From DASYAE01 sp036501535 (lineage in GTDB: Bacteria; Actinomycetota; Actinomycetes; Streptomycetales; Catenulisporaceae), in assembly GCA_036501535.1 (NCBI GenBank), contig DASYAE010000111.1, forward strand, positions 10,265-74,264: a stretch of DNA of 64,000 nucleotides, written 5' to 3'. Positions within the stretch are counted from its first letter, which is position 1. Every line of letters starts with the position of its first letter. The notes under the pieces were generated by a model. The model was not told the origin of the DNA, did no database searches, and saw only the letters and a program-made list of their open reading frames with translations. This document shows, in pieces, positions 16,303 to 24,776 of this stretch. A program made the position numbers and the translations under genes.

Positions 16303-17196
16303 ATGACGACGATGCCGACCGCGCAGCCGATGCAGCCACCCGGAACGCCGACACTGCGCTGCGGCGTGATCCTGCCCGGCGGCACGGCCCCCGAGCAGCT
16401 GGAGCTCGCGGCACTCGCGGACCGCTCGGGCTGGGACGGGGTCTTCGTTTGGGAGTGCGCGTACGGCGTGGACGCGTGGAGCCTGCTCGCCGCGATGGCC
16501 GTGCGCACGCAGCGGGTCCGGCTCGGCACACTGCTGACGCCGCTGCCGTGGCGGCGCCCGTGGAAGGTGGCCAGCCAGGCCGCCACGCTCGACCAGCTCT
16601 CGGCCGGCCGCGCGGTCCTGGCGGTCGGGGTGGGCGCGATCGACCCCGACCTGCCGCAGACCGGCGAGGCCACCGAACTGAGGGCGCGGGCCGCGATGAT
16701 GGACGAGGGCATCGACCTGATCCGCGGGCTGTGGTCGGGCGCGACGCAGTTCCACGGCCTGCACTATCAGTACACATGCGCGCACGACGATCTGGGGCAG
16801 GTCGGACGGCCGGTCCAGGAGCGCATTCCGATCTGGGTGGTCGGCGCGTGGCCCCGGCCGCGCTCGATGCGCCGGGTGCTGCGCTGCGACGGCGTGATCC
16901 CCGAATACCACCTCGGCGGCCGGGCGGGCGCGCCGGACGATGTCCGGGATCTGCGAGCGTGGCTGAACGAGCACGCCGGACCCGCCGACCCGCCGAGTGT
17001 CTCAGCCATCGATGTCATCGCTGAGGGCGAGACCCCGGCGGACGACCCGGCGGCGGCCGCGGCGCACGTCGGGCCGTGGGCCGCGGCCGGCTGCACGTGG
17101 TGGCTGGAGACGCGCTGGGAGCTGCCGCATCACACTGCCGAGCGGCTGAACCAGGTCCGGGAGCGGATCGCCGCCGGGCCCCCGCGCTTGCTTTGA
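16303..17196 (+). CDS. LLM class flavin/F420-dependent oxidoreductase
   Basis: The 297-aa protein has the luciferase-like monooxygenase barrel: LRCGVILPGGTAPEQ, RVRLGTLLTPLPWRRPWKVASQAATLDQLSAGRAVLAVGVG and IPIWVVGAWP. These enzymes use FMNH2 or F420. Substrate unknown. ATG 16303 lacks a clear Shine-Dalgarno; the next ATG at 16312 is possible. No obvious operon partner. Confidence 0.87.
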   Translation: MTTMPTAQPMQPPGTPTLRCGVILPGGTAPEQLELAALADRSGWDGVFVWECAYGVDAWSLLAAMAVRTQRVRLGTLLTPLPWRRPWKVASQAATLDQLSAGRAVLAVGVGAIDPDLPQTGEATELRARAAMMDEGIDLIRGLWSGATQFHGLHYQYTCAHDDLGQVGRPVQERIPIWVVGAWPRPRSMRRVLRCDGVIPEYHLGGRAGAPDDVRDLRAWLNEHAGPADPPSVSAIDVIAEGETPADDPAAAAAHVGPWAAAGCTWWLETRWELPHHTAERLNQVRERIAAGPPRLL

Positions 17197-17330
17197 GCCC
17201 GTGAGCACGCTGCGATCGCCGCGCGCCCGTCGGCCGCCGGCGCGCGGCGGCGCGGTCCGCCGGTCGCGAGCGGCGCGGGCAGCCGTGCCAGGGCCCTTTT
17301 AGCCGCGGCGATCCGGGGCATGAGGCGGCC

Positions 17331-18032
17331 GTGAACCCGACCCTCCTGCGATCCGGTCCGCTGCGCGCGGCGAAGAAGTCCACGACGGCGGCGAACAAAC
17401 CACCGAAGAAGTCCGCGGCAGCGAAGCAGAAGCCGTCGAAGCCGGCCGCGGCGCCGCGGCCGGCGCGGGCGCCCGCGGCGCAGGAGCCGCGCCGCGGCAT
17501 CGGCCGGGTCGCCCTCCAGGCGATGGCGCTGCTGATCATGGCGGTCTGCGCGGCGATCGTGCTCAAGCTGACGCTGACCCCGTCGCCGGCCTCGGTCGGC
17601 ATCGCCCACACCAACCTGACCCCGGGCGCGACGATCAAGCTCTACCTGGACAACGCGCCGGTGCGCGAGGCGATCCTGCAGATCGGCGGGAACATCGTGA
17701 TCGGCGGCCCGTTCGGCCTGCTGCTGCCCTCGATCAGCCCGCGCTTCCGCGGCCTGCTGCGGGTGCTGGTCACCACGGCCTTCTTCATCACCCTGATCGA
17801 GCTGACGCAGCACTTCTTCATCGAGGGCCGGTCGTTCGACGTGGACGACATCATCCTGGCCGTGGTCGGGGCGGCCATCGGCTACCTGCCGGTCGGGCGC
17901 TACCTCTCCCTGCGCGTGCACCCCTATCACCGGCACTGGTGGCAGCGCCTGCTCGACCGGCAGCGGCGGCGGGACCGGCGGCGCCCGGCCGCGGGCGCGG
18001 CGGCGCAGGGCCAGGGCACGAAGACCGCATGA
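17331..18032 (+). CDS. VanZ-like membrane protein
   Basis: The 233-aa protein has a basic Lys/Ala/Pro N-terminus (about 60 residues), then about four membrane helices (62-82, 110-135, 142-162, 170-195) with the VanZ-type motifs NIVIGGPFGLLLP and ELTQHFFIEGRSFDVDDIILAVVGAAIGY. VanZ of Tn1546 lowers teicoplanin sensitivity; most homologues are uncharacterised. No vanHAX genes are nearby. GTG 17331 follows GAGG. A terminator hairpin directly follows the stop. Confidence 0.85.
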   Translation: MNPTLLRSGPLRAAKKSTTAANKPPKKSAAAKQKPSKPAAAPRPARAPAAQEPRRGIGRVALQAMALLIMAVCAAIVLKLTLTPSPASVGIAHTNLTPGATIKLYLDNAPVREAILQIGGNIVIGGPFGLLLPSISPRFRGLLRVLVTTAFFITLIELTQHFFIEGRSFDVDDIILAVVGAAIGYLPVGRYLSLRVHPYHRHWWQRLLDRQRRRDRRRPAAGAAAQGQGTKTA

Positions 18033-18064
18033 GCGGGGGCCGGGACGGCGGTCCCGGCCCCCGC
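18033..18064 (+). terminator. Intrinsic terminator after the VanZ-like gene
   Basis: A perfect 14-bp GC stem (18033-18046 with 18051-18064), 4-nt loop, followed by TTTGGTT, starts right after the stop codon. Confidence 0.8.
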
Positions 18065-18126
18065 TTTGGTTCCGGAACCTGTCCGAGGCATTGACAATCC
18101 CGAAACTCAAGCGCAACCATCCGTCT

Positions 18127-18142
18127 CGGAGAGCGCTCTCCG
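18127..18142. promoter_or_regulatory. LacI-family operator, distal copy
   Basis: CGGAGAGCGCTCTCCG is a perfect 16-bp palindrome with the central CG typical of LacI/CebR-type operators. It lies 364 bp before the glucanase start, about 270 bp from the proximal copy, a spacing that could allow looping. Confidence 0.7.
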
Positions 18143-18395
18143 GTAGCCGGACCCGAGCTGCCGCCGACGCCGCCCCCGGGCCCCGGCCGCCTTCCGGTAG
18201 CCCGAGGGACGGCCGACGCGGCGCTCGGCGCCGGTCCGCGGCGGTGTGCGGCGGCCGCGGGCGCCGGGTCCCGGAGCGCGCCCAGATGAAGCAACGATCT
18301 GTGTCCGGGGCCTGATTCCGCCCTTCCCACGCCGCCGCGGCGGCAGCAGCCGGGCCCGTGTGTTGCGGCACGCGTCCGGCCTTCGTCCGGCAGCG

Positions 18396-18413
18396 TCGGA
18401 GAGCGCTCTCCGA
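18396..18413. promoter_or_regulatory. LacI-family operator, proximal copy
   Basis: TCGGAGAGCGCTCTCCGA is a perfect 18-bp palindrome 78 bp before the glucanase ATG, sharing GGAGAGCGCTCTCC with the sites at 18127 and 24231. The repressor gene is not in the window. Confidence 0.75.
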
Positions 18414-18490
18414 AATTCATGCGCACAGTATTCCCACATCTATATACGCACTCGATACAAGCAGTTCGCATGCCCACGACAGGAGTTCCG

Positions 18491-21400
18491 ATGATCCCCT
18501 TCGCCTCCGGCTCACCGCCGCGCCGGAGATCCCTGCCCGGCCGGATGCCCCGCCAGGTCCAGGCCGTCCTGCTGACCGTGCTCGCGGTCGCCCTGGCCTG
18601 CGCCGGCGTCTTCGCCGCGAACCAGACCGCGCACGCCGCGACCGCGAGCGCCTGCGGCACGACGGACGCCGCGCTGAACCAGCCGACCACCGCCTCGTCC
18701 GAGGAGAGCGGGAGCTTCCCGCCGCAGGACGCCACCGACGGCAACACCGCGACCCGCTGGTCGAGCGCGTGGAGCGACCCGCAGTGGCTCCAGGTGGACC
18801 TGGGCTCGACCCAGTCGATCTGCGGCGTCTCGCTGGACTGGGAGACCGCGTACGCCACCGCGTTCCAGATCCAGACCTCGAACGACGCCTCGACCTGGAC
18901 CACGGTCTACTCCACCACGACCGGCACCGGCGGAACACAGAACCTCACCGTGAGCGGATCAGGCCGCTACATCCGCATGTACGGCACCACGCGGGCAACC
19001 GGATACGGTTACTCGCTCTGGGAATTCGACGTCTACACCGGCACCGGCGGCACCTCGTCCAGCCCGTCGCCGTCGCCGTCCTCGTCCTCGCCGCCGGTGA
19101 ACTGGACCCCGGTCTGGAGCGACGACTTCGCCGGCTCCGCGGGCACCGCGCCCTCCTCGGCGAACTGGATCGAGGACACCGGCACCAGCGCGCCCGGCGG
19201 CCCGGCCAACTGGGGCACGGGTGAGGTCGAGACCATGTCCAACTCGACCAGCAACGTCCATCTCGACGGCAACGACCACCTCGACATCACCGCCCTCGAC
19301 AGCAACGGCGCCTGGACCTCCGGCCGGATCGAGACGCAGCGCTCCGACTTCGCCGCGCCGGCCGGCGGCATGCTGCAGATCTCCGCCTCGATCGAGCAGC
19401 CGGATCCGGCGAACGGCGTCGGCTACTGGCCGGCGTTCTGGACCCTCGGCGCGGGCGACCGCACCGGCGGGACCTGGCCCGCGGTCGGCGAGACGGACAT
19501 CATGGAGGACGTCAACGGCCGCAGCGAGACCTCCGGCACGCTGCACTGCGGCGTCGCGCCGGGCGGCCCGTGCAACGAGTACACCGGCCGGACCAGCGGC
19601 ATGACCGCCTGCCCCGGCTGCCAGACCGGCTACCACACCTACACCGAGATCATCGACCGCACCCAGACGAACGAGCAGATCCGGTGGTACCTGGACGGCA
19701 CCGAGTTCTGGTCGGTCAGCGAGAGCCAGGTGGGCACGGCGACCTGGCAGGCCGCGGTGGACCACGGCTTCTTCATCATCTTCGACCTGGCCATCGGCGG
19801 GTCGTTCCCGAACGCCGACTGCGGCTGCACCTCGCCGAACGTGGCGACCTCCTCCGGCGGCACGATGAGCATCGCCTCGGTCTCCGTGCAGCAGGCGACC
19901 ACCGGCACGACGCCGGCCGCGCCGCCCACTCCGCCGGCCGCGCCGCCGAACACGCCGAGCGTGGTCAAGGTGACCGGCAGCCAGGGCGACTGGGGGCTGA
20001 GCGTGAACGGCGCGCCGTACTACATCAAGGGCGTGACCTACGGCCCGTCGAACGCCGATGCCGGCTACTACATGCCGGACCTTGCCTCGATGGGGGTGAA
20101 CACGGTCCGCACCTGGGGCACGGACTCGACGACCGAGAGCCTGCTCGACGCCGCCGACGCCAACGGAATCAAGGTCATCAACGGGTTCTGGTTAAGCCAG
20201 AGCGAGGACTACGTCAACGACACCACCGACGAGACGAACGACCTGAACAACATCGTCGCGCTGGTCGACCAGTACAAGGACAACGGCGCGGTGCTGATGT
20301 GGGACGTGGGGAACGAGGTGATCAATACCCTGTCGAGCACGTACTCAGGCACCCAGCTGCAGGCCGAGCAGGTCGCCTACGCGCAGTACGTCAACCGGGT
20401 CGTGGACGCGATCCACGCCGCGGACCCGAACCACCCGGTGACCTCGACCGACGCCTGGGTCGGCGCCTGGCCGTACTACCAGCAGTACACCCCCGACCTG
20501 GACCTGATGGCGGTCAACTCGTACGGCGCGGCCTGCGGCGTGCAGTCCGCCTGGCAGAGCGGCGGGTACACGAAGCCGTACATCCTGACCGAGGCCGGGC
20601 CGCCCGGCGAGTGGGAGGTGCCGAACGACGAGAACGGCGTGCCGCAGGAGGACACCGACCAGCAGTCGACGCAGGGCTATGCGACCGACTGGAACTGCGT
20701 GACCGCGGCGAAGGGCGTGGCGCTCGGCGCGACGCTGTTCAACTACGGCGTCGAGAACGACTTCGGCGGGATCTGGTTCAACTTCCTGACCGGGGACTGG
20801 CGCCGCGACTCCTACTACGAGATCAGCAGCCTGTACGGCGGGCAGTACACGTCGGACCAGGCCCCGGTGATCACGGGCATGACGGTGAGCGACCCGACGT
20901 CGGTGGCCGCCGGGAAGACGTTCACCGTGGACGTCTCGGCGACCAGCCCGATCGGCGCGCCGCTGCGGTATTCCGCCGACCTGTGCAGCAAGTACATCGA
21001 CGGGAACACCGCGCAGCAGGGCGCGACCTTCAGCGCGACGTCCGGCGGCGTGCTGACGATCACCGCGCCGGACCGGATCGGGGTCTGGAAGGTCGACGTC
21101 TACGTGTACGACGACCAGGGCAACGCGGCCGTCCAGACCGCGTCGATCAACGTCGTGCCGCCGACGCCGGCCGGGACCGACGTGGCGCTGGGCAAGACGA
21201 CCACCGCGTCCTCGTATCAGACCACGGGCACCGGTGCTCCGTTCACGCCCGGCGACGCGACCGACGGCAGCCTGACCACGCGGTGGGCCAGCGACTGGAG
21301 CGACCCGCAGTGGATCGAGGTCGACCTCGGCCAGACGTACCCGATCTCGCACATCCAGCTGGTCTGGGAGGCGGCCTACGGGCAGGCCTACCAGATCCAG

Positions 21401-21574
21401 ACCTCGAACGACGGCCAGAACTGGACCACGGTCTACTCGACCACGACCGGAGTCGGCGGCGTGGACGACTTCAACGTGAGCGGGTCGGGGCGCTACGTGC
21501 GGATGTACGGCACCGCGCGCGGCACCTCGTACGGCTATTCGCTCTATGAGTTCGGGGTCTACACGCCGAGCTGA
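18491..21574 (+). CDS. Secreted bimodular beta-glucanase (GH16 plus clan A barrel) with two F5/8C modules
   Basis: The 1027-aa protein has, in order: signal peptide (basic RRR head, hydrophobic 25-42, cut near AHA-A49); discoidin-like carbohydrate-binding module (55-182); Ser/Pro linker; GH16 domain (205-465) with GETDIMED, where E334 is nucleophile, D336 helper and E339 acid/base of laminarinase-type enzymes; Pro-rich linker; second catalytic domain (490-760) of GH2/GH72-like TIM-barrel type with WDVGNE (E609) and LTEAGPP (E701); an Ig-like domain; and a second discoidin-like module (about 895-1027) nearly duplicating the first. It should cleave and perhaps remodel beta-1,3-glucan outside the cell. 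ATG 18491 has AGGAG five bases upstream. LacI-type sites upstream are shared with the GH3 gene. Confidence 0.87.
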   Translation: MIPFASGSPPRRRSLPGRMPRQVQAVLLTVLAVALACAGVFAANQTAHAATASACGTTDAALNQPTTASSEESGSFPPQDATDGNTATRWSSAWSDPQWLQVDLGSTQSICGVSLDWETAYATAFQIQTSNDASTWTTVYSTTTGTGGTQNLTVSGSGRYIRMYGTTRATGYGYSLWEFDVYTGTGGTSSSPSPSPSSSSPPVNWTPVWSDDFAGSAGTAPSSANWIEDTGTSAPGGPANWGTGEVETMSNSTSNVHLDGNDHLDITALDSNGAWTSGRIETQRSDFAAPAGGMLQISASIEQPDPANGVGYWPAFWTLGAGDRTGGTWPAVGETDIMEDVNGRSETSGTLHCGVAPGGPCNEYTGRTSGMTACPGCQTGYHTYTEIIDRTQTNEQIRWYLDGTEFWSVSESQVGTATWQAAVDHGFFIIFDLAIGGSFPNADCGCTSPNVATSSGGTMSIASVSVQQATTGTTPAAPPTPPAAPPNTPSVVKVTGSQGDWGLSVNGAPYYIKGVTYGPSNADAGYYMPDLASMGVNTVRTWGTDSTTESLLDAADANGIKVINGFWLSQSEDYVNDTTDETNDLNNIVALVDQYKDNGAVLMWDVGNEVINTLSSTYSGTQLQAEQVAYAQYVNRVVDAIHAADPNHPVTSTDAWVGAWPYYQQYTPDLDLMAVNSYGAACGVQSAWQSGGYTKPYILTEAGPPGEWEVPNDENGVPQEDTDQQSTQGYATDWNCVTAAKGVALGATLFNYGVENDFGGIWFNFLTGDWRRDSYYEISSLYGGQYTSDQAPVITGMTVSDPTSVAAGKTFTVDVSATSPIGAPLRYSADLCSKYIDGNTAQQGATFSATSGGVLTITAPDRIGVWKVDVYVYDDQGNAAVQTASINVVPPTPAGTDVALGKTTTASSYQTTGTGAPFTPGDATDGSLTTRWASDWSDPQWIEVDLGQTYPISHIQLVWEAAYGQAYQIQTSNDGQNWTTVYSTTTGVGGVDDFNVSGSGRYVRMYGTARGTSYGYSLYEFGVYTPS

Positions 21575-21603
21575 GCCGCGCCGCCGTCCGCGCATTGATG
21601 GAA

Positions 21604-21645
21604 GTTCGTCCCGGCCCCGGGTCTCGGCCCGGGGCCGGGACGAAC
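21604..21645. terminator. Bidirectional terminator between glucanase and GH3 gene
   Basis: A perfect 18-bp stem (21604-21621 with 21628-21645) and 6-nt loop sit between the convergent stops at 21574 and 21657. The stem is symmetric, so it can end transcripts from both sides. Confidence 0.82.
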
Positions 21646-21656
21646 GCGTGTGGGGG

Positions 21657-24128
21657 TCAGGCGACCCGGACGGCCGCGCTCAGCGGCAGGTCGGCGGCCG
21701 AGCGCCCGGCCAGCAGAGTGAACGCGCCCGGCTCGGTCCGCCAGCGCCGGTCCGCGACGGACCAGTGCCGCAGCGCGGCCGGCGGGATGGTCACGGCCGC
21801 CTCGACGCTCTGCCCGGGCTCGGCGATGACCGCGCGGTACCCGGCCAGCCAGCGCACCGGCCGCTCCAGCTCGCTGTGCTCGCGGGCCGCGTAGACCTGG
21901 ACGACCTCGCGGCCGCGCCGCCGGCCGACGTTGCGCACCCGGACAACGATCTCGAAGGGCTCGCTCCCCGCCACCTGTTCGGGTGCCGAGACGGCCTCGT
22001 AGGCCCATTCGGTGTAGCCCAGGCCCTCGCCGAACCAGAACGCGGGGGCGGTCTGCGCGCGCAGCCAGGCCCGGTAGCCGACGTGCAGGCCCTCGCGGTA
22101 TTCGAGCACGCCGTCGTCCGGGGCCGTGCTGCGGACCGGCAGGTCGTCGATCCGCGCGGCCCAGGTGGTCGGCAGCCGGCCGACCGGCTCGGCCCCGCCG
22201 AACAGCAGGTTGGCCAGGCCGTCGCCGGCCTCCTGGCCGGGGAACCAGGACAGCAGCAGCGCGGGCGCCGCGTCCCGCCAGGGCAGCTCGACCGGACCGC
22301 CGGAGTTGACCACCACCACGGTGCGCGGATTCGCCGCGACCACCTCGGCCACCAGCCGGTTCTGCAGGCCGGGCAGGGTCAGCGAGGCGCGGTCGAAGCC
22401 CTCGCTCTCGATCTCGTCGGTGGTGCCGACCACGACCACGGCCGCGTCGGCGGACCCGGCCAGCCGGACCGCCGCGGCCAGCTCCTCCTCGTCGCCGCGG
22501 CGCGGGGCGTCCGCGCACAGCGCGAGCACGAGGCCCGATTCCAGGTCGAGGCTGCGGCGGGCCACCACGTCCAGCTCCCCGGCGCCGGAGACGAGCACGG
22601 TGGTGCGCCGGAACGGCGGCGTGACGTGGACGTGCGCCGGGTCGCCGGACTCCGGCTCGACCACCTCGTCGATCAGCACCTTGCCGTCGACCTCCAGCGC
22701 GACCCGGCCCAGGCCGACCACCGCGAGCTGCCACTCGCCGCCGCTGGGGACCCGCAGCCGGGCGCAGATCTCCATGGTCTCGGTGCGGCGCAGCGCCTCG
22801 CGGGCGTTGTCCGCGGTCGGCTCGAGCACCCTTCCGCTGTAGCGGTGCTCGGCGTGCAGCTCCTCGCCGGCCGCGTCGAGGTAGCGCAGCAGCACACCGG
22901 GCTCGCCGGAGCGCGGGTCGACGGCGTTGGCGGTGCTCAGCGGCGTCGGCCGGGTCTCGATGTACGCACCGACCGCGTGTTCGACCTCGGCGATCCCGGA
23001 CAGCGCGGCGCGGACGCCGTCCAGCGGAGCGATGGCGGTCGCCGGGAAGACGCCCGCGCTGCCGCCGCCCTGAAGCCGGGCCTGCGCGGCGTTCGGGCCG
23101 ATGACGGCCACCCGGCGCAGCTGGGTCGGGTCGAGCGGGAGCAGCGCGTCCCGGTTGCGCAGCAGCACGCAGCTGGCGGCGACCGCGCTACGCAGCAGAG
23201 CCCTGACGTCCTCGGCCGCGGGCACGGCGGGCTCGGCGGTGCGCGGCGCCTCGATCCCGTCCAGCGCGCCGACCTGCGCGGCCAGGCGCAGGATCCGGCG
23301 CAGCTTCGCGTCGAGCGCCGCTTCGGGCACCGCGCCGGAGAGCAGCGCCTCGCCCAGCGGCCGCCCCCAGACCGGGTTCGGGCCGGGCATCGCAAGGTCC
23401 TGAGCCGCCAGTGCGGCCGGGACGGTCGAGCGGACGCCGCCCCAGTCCGAGACGACCATCCCGGCGAAGCCCCACTCCCCCTTCAGCGGCTCCTCGAGCA
23501 GCGGGTTCTCCGACATCGTCGCCCCGTTGACGCCGTTGTAGGCCGACATCACCACGTGCACGCCGGCGGCGACGGCCTGCTCGAACGGCGCCAGGTAGAC
23601 CTCGCGCAGCGTGCGCTCGTCCAGCCGGGCGTCGAGCGTCATGCGCTCGTCCTCCGAGTCGTTGGCCACGTAGTGCTTGGCGGTCGCGGCCACCCCGCCG
23701 CTCTGCACGCCGCGGATGAAGGCGGCGCCGATCCGGCCGGTGAGCAGCGCGTCCTCGGAGAAGTACTCGAAGTGGCGGCCGGCCAGCGGGGAGCGCTGCA
23801 GGTTGAGCGTCGGGGCGAGCAGCACGTCCACCCGCTTGCGCCGGGCCTCGGCGGCCAGCACCCGGCCGAGCCGGGCCACCAGCTCCTCGTCCCAGGTGGC
23901 GGCCATCGCGGTGGGCGAGGGCAGCAGCACCGAGGTGTCGCTCTCGTCCCAGCGCTCGCCGCGCACCCCGACCGGGCCGTCCGAGAACGACATCGAGCGC
24001 AGCCCGAGCAGCGGCTCGGCCCGGCTGTGGAACGTGCCGGCCCCGCTGAGCAGCAGCACCTTGTGCTCGAGGTCGAGCCGGCCCAAGAGCTCGTCGAGTT
24101 GCGCATCGCTGATCGGCGCGTCGGCCAC
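21657..24128 (-). CDS. GH3 beta-glucosidase with PA14 insert
   Basis: The 823-aa enzyme has the GH3 N-terminal barrel with the AKHYVAND motif (150-156) and VVSDWG (nucleophile D228). The second alpha/beta domain has the ESEGFDRASL segment near residue 578 supplying the acid/base. Between them is a PA14-like insert (about 400-540), and it ends in a fibronectin III-like domain. No signal peptide, so it acts in the cytosol on imported oligosaccharides. GTG 24128 follows GGGAG. The operator at 24231-24248 matches those of the secreted glucanase, so the pair forms an extracellular/intracellular glucan pathway. The exact linkage preference is not readable. Confidence 0.9.
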   Translation of the reverse strand: MADAPISDAQLDELLGRLDLEHKVLLLSGAGTFHSRAEPLLGLRSMSFSDGPVGVRGERWDESDTSVLLPSPTAMAATWDEELVARLGRVLAAEARRKRVDVLLAPTLNLQRSPLAGRHFEYFSEDALLTGRIGAAFIRGVQSGGVAATAKHYVANDSEDERMTLDARLDERTLREVYLAPFEQAVAAGVHVVMSAYNGVNGATMSENPLLEEPLKGEWGFAGMVVSDWGGVRSTVPAALAAQDLAMPGPNPVWGRPLGEALLSGAVPEAALDAKLRRILRLAAQVGALDGIEAPRTAEPAVPAAEDVRALLRSAVAASCVLLRNRDALLPLDPTQLRRVAVIGPNAAQARLQGGGSAGVFPATAIAPLDGVRAALSGIAEVEHAVGAYIETRPTPLSTANAVDPRSGEPGVLLRYLDAAGEELHAEHRYSGRVLEPTADNAREALRRTETMEICARLRVPSGGEWQLAVVGLGRVALEVDGKVLIDEVVEPESGDPAHVHVTPPFRRTTVLVSGAGELDVVARRSLDLESGLVLALCADAPRRGDEEELAAAVRLAGSADAAVVVVGTTDEIESEGFDRASLTLPGLQNRLVAEVVAANPRTVVVVNSGGPVELPWRDAAPALLLSWFPGQEAGDGLANLLFGGAEPVGRLPTTWAARIDDLPVRSTAPDDGVLEYREGLHVGYRAWLRAQTAPAFWFGEGLGYTEWAYEAVSAPEQVAGSEPFEIVVRVRNVGRRRGREVVQVYAAREHSELERPVRWLAGYRAVIAEPGQSVEAAVTIPPAALRHWSVADRRWRTEPGAFTLLAGRSAADLPLSAAVRVA

Positions 24129-24230
24129 GGCCCCACTCCCAATCTCGTCGTCTGCGGTCTCGTCTGCGGGCGCGCCGCAGCGCACCGCACCCCGGACAGT
24201 GAAACGTACCCAGTGCAGCCTGGAAGGCGC

Positions 24231-24248
24231 TGGGAGAGCGCTCTCCCA
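24231..24248. promoter_or_regulatory. LacI-family operator of the GH3 gene
   Basis: TGGGAGAGCGCTCTCCCA is a perfect 18-bp palindrome about 100 bp before the GH3 start. It shares its 14-bp core with the two sites in front of the glucanase gene, and its outer TGGGAG/CTCCCA resembles the CebR/CelR operators of streptomycetes and Thermobifida. Confidence 0.75.
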
Positions 24249-24370
24249 TGGCGCATAGCATTGTGCTGCAACCCGGGCCGGGTCAAGGCTCCGGCGCGGG
24301 TCGCCGGTTTCGGAGCCGCGCGCCTGGCCCCGGCGGCCCCGCGCAGATCCCAGAATATTGACAACGTCCG

Positions 24371-24384
24371 GCGGTATGTACCGC
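24371..24384. promoter_or_regulatory. GCGGTA-TG-TACCGC palindrome
   Basis: This dyad lies just upstream of the padR promoter and shares GGTA/TACC half-sites with the larger operator at 24393, so it is a plausible second PadR site. Confidence 0.4.
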
Positions 24385-24387
24385 CAC

Positions 24388-24416
24388 TTGGAATATACCG
24401 TCACACGGTATATAGT
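24388..24416 (+). promoter_or_regulatory. padR-type gene promoter, leaderless
   Basis: TTGGAA (24388-24393), a 17-nt spacer and TATAGT (24411-24416) place the transcription start at 24423, which is the G of the GTG start codon, so the message is probably leaderless. Confidence 0.65.
24393..24413. promoter_or_regulatory. PadR operator ATATACCGT-N3-ACGGTATAT
   Basis: A perfect 9+3+9 inverted repeat fills the spacer between -35 and -10. ATA-rich dyads of this type are the classic PadR target, implying autorepression by blocking RNA polymerase. Confidence 0.72.
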
Positions 24417-24422
24417 CCCGCC

Positions 24423-24776
24423 GTGGAGTCGATGAGCGAACAGACCTTCCTGATCCTCGCTGCTCTCGCCGATCAGCCACGCCACGGATACGCCCTGGTC
24501 ACGGAGGTGGCGGCGATGTCCGACGGACGGGTCAAGCTGCGTGCGAGCACGCTGTACGCGGCGCTGGACCGGCTGCTGGCGCGCGGGCTGATCGAGCACG
24601 AGCGCGACGAGGTGGACAGCGGCCGACTGCGCCGCTACTACCGGCTGACCGATGAGGGCGCCGCGGCGGTGCACAAGGAGGCCGACCGCATGGCAGCCTC
24701 GGCCGACCGGGCCCGAGAACGGCTGAGACTGCGCCCGAAAGGCCGGCCGGCACTCGGGAACGGGGGGACGGCGTGA
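24423..24776 (+). CDS. PadR family transcriptional regulator
   Basis: The 117-aa winged-helix protein carries the PadR signature LILAALADQPRHGYALVTEV (about residues 10-29), ASTLYAALDRLLARGLIEHE and YYRLTDEGAAA. GTG 24423 coincides with the predicted transcription start; ATG 24432 is an internal alternative. It overlaps the next gene by 4 bp (GTGA), a PadR/membrane-protein operon pattern common in actinomycetes, and its own operator lies in its promoter. Confidence 0.92.
   Translation: MESMSEQTFLILAALADQPRHGYALVTEVAAMSDGRVKLRASTLYAALDRLLARGLIEHERDEVDSGRLRRYYRLTDEGAAAVHKEADRMAASADRARERLRLRPKGRPALGNGGTA

Larger units (their letters stand above)
18065..18490. other. Control region of the secreted glucanase gene
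   Basis: This non-coding stretch of about 430 bp upstream of the glucanase holds two LacI-type palindromes (18127-18142 and 18396-18413). The last 80 bases are AT-richer than the surroundings (ACATCTATATACGCACTCGA at about 18438), the likely promoter and leader. Confidence 0.6.

Noticed and set aside
17331..18032. VanZ-like gene as sign of a vancomycin resistance cluster
   Set aside because: No vanH, vanA, vanX or VanRS genes are near; VanZ-like proteins are common without resistance.
19050..19110. Ser/Pro-coding repeat as possible CRISPR-like or satellite DNA
   Set aside because: It is simply the codon-repetitive linker between the F5/8C and GH16 domains.
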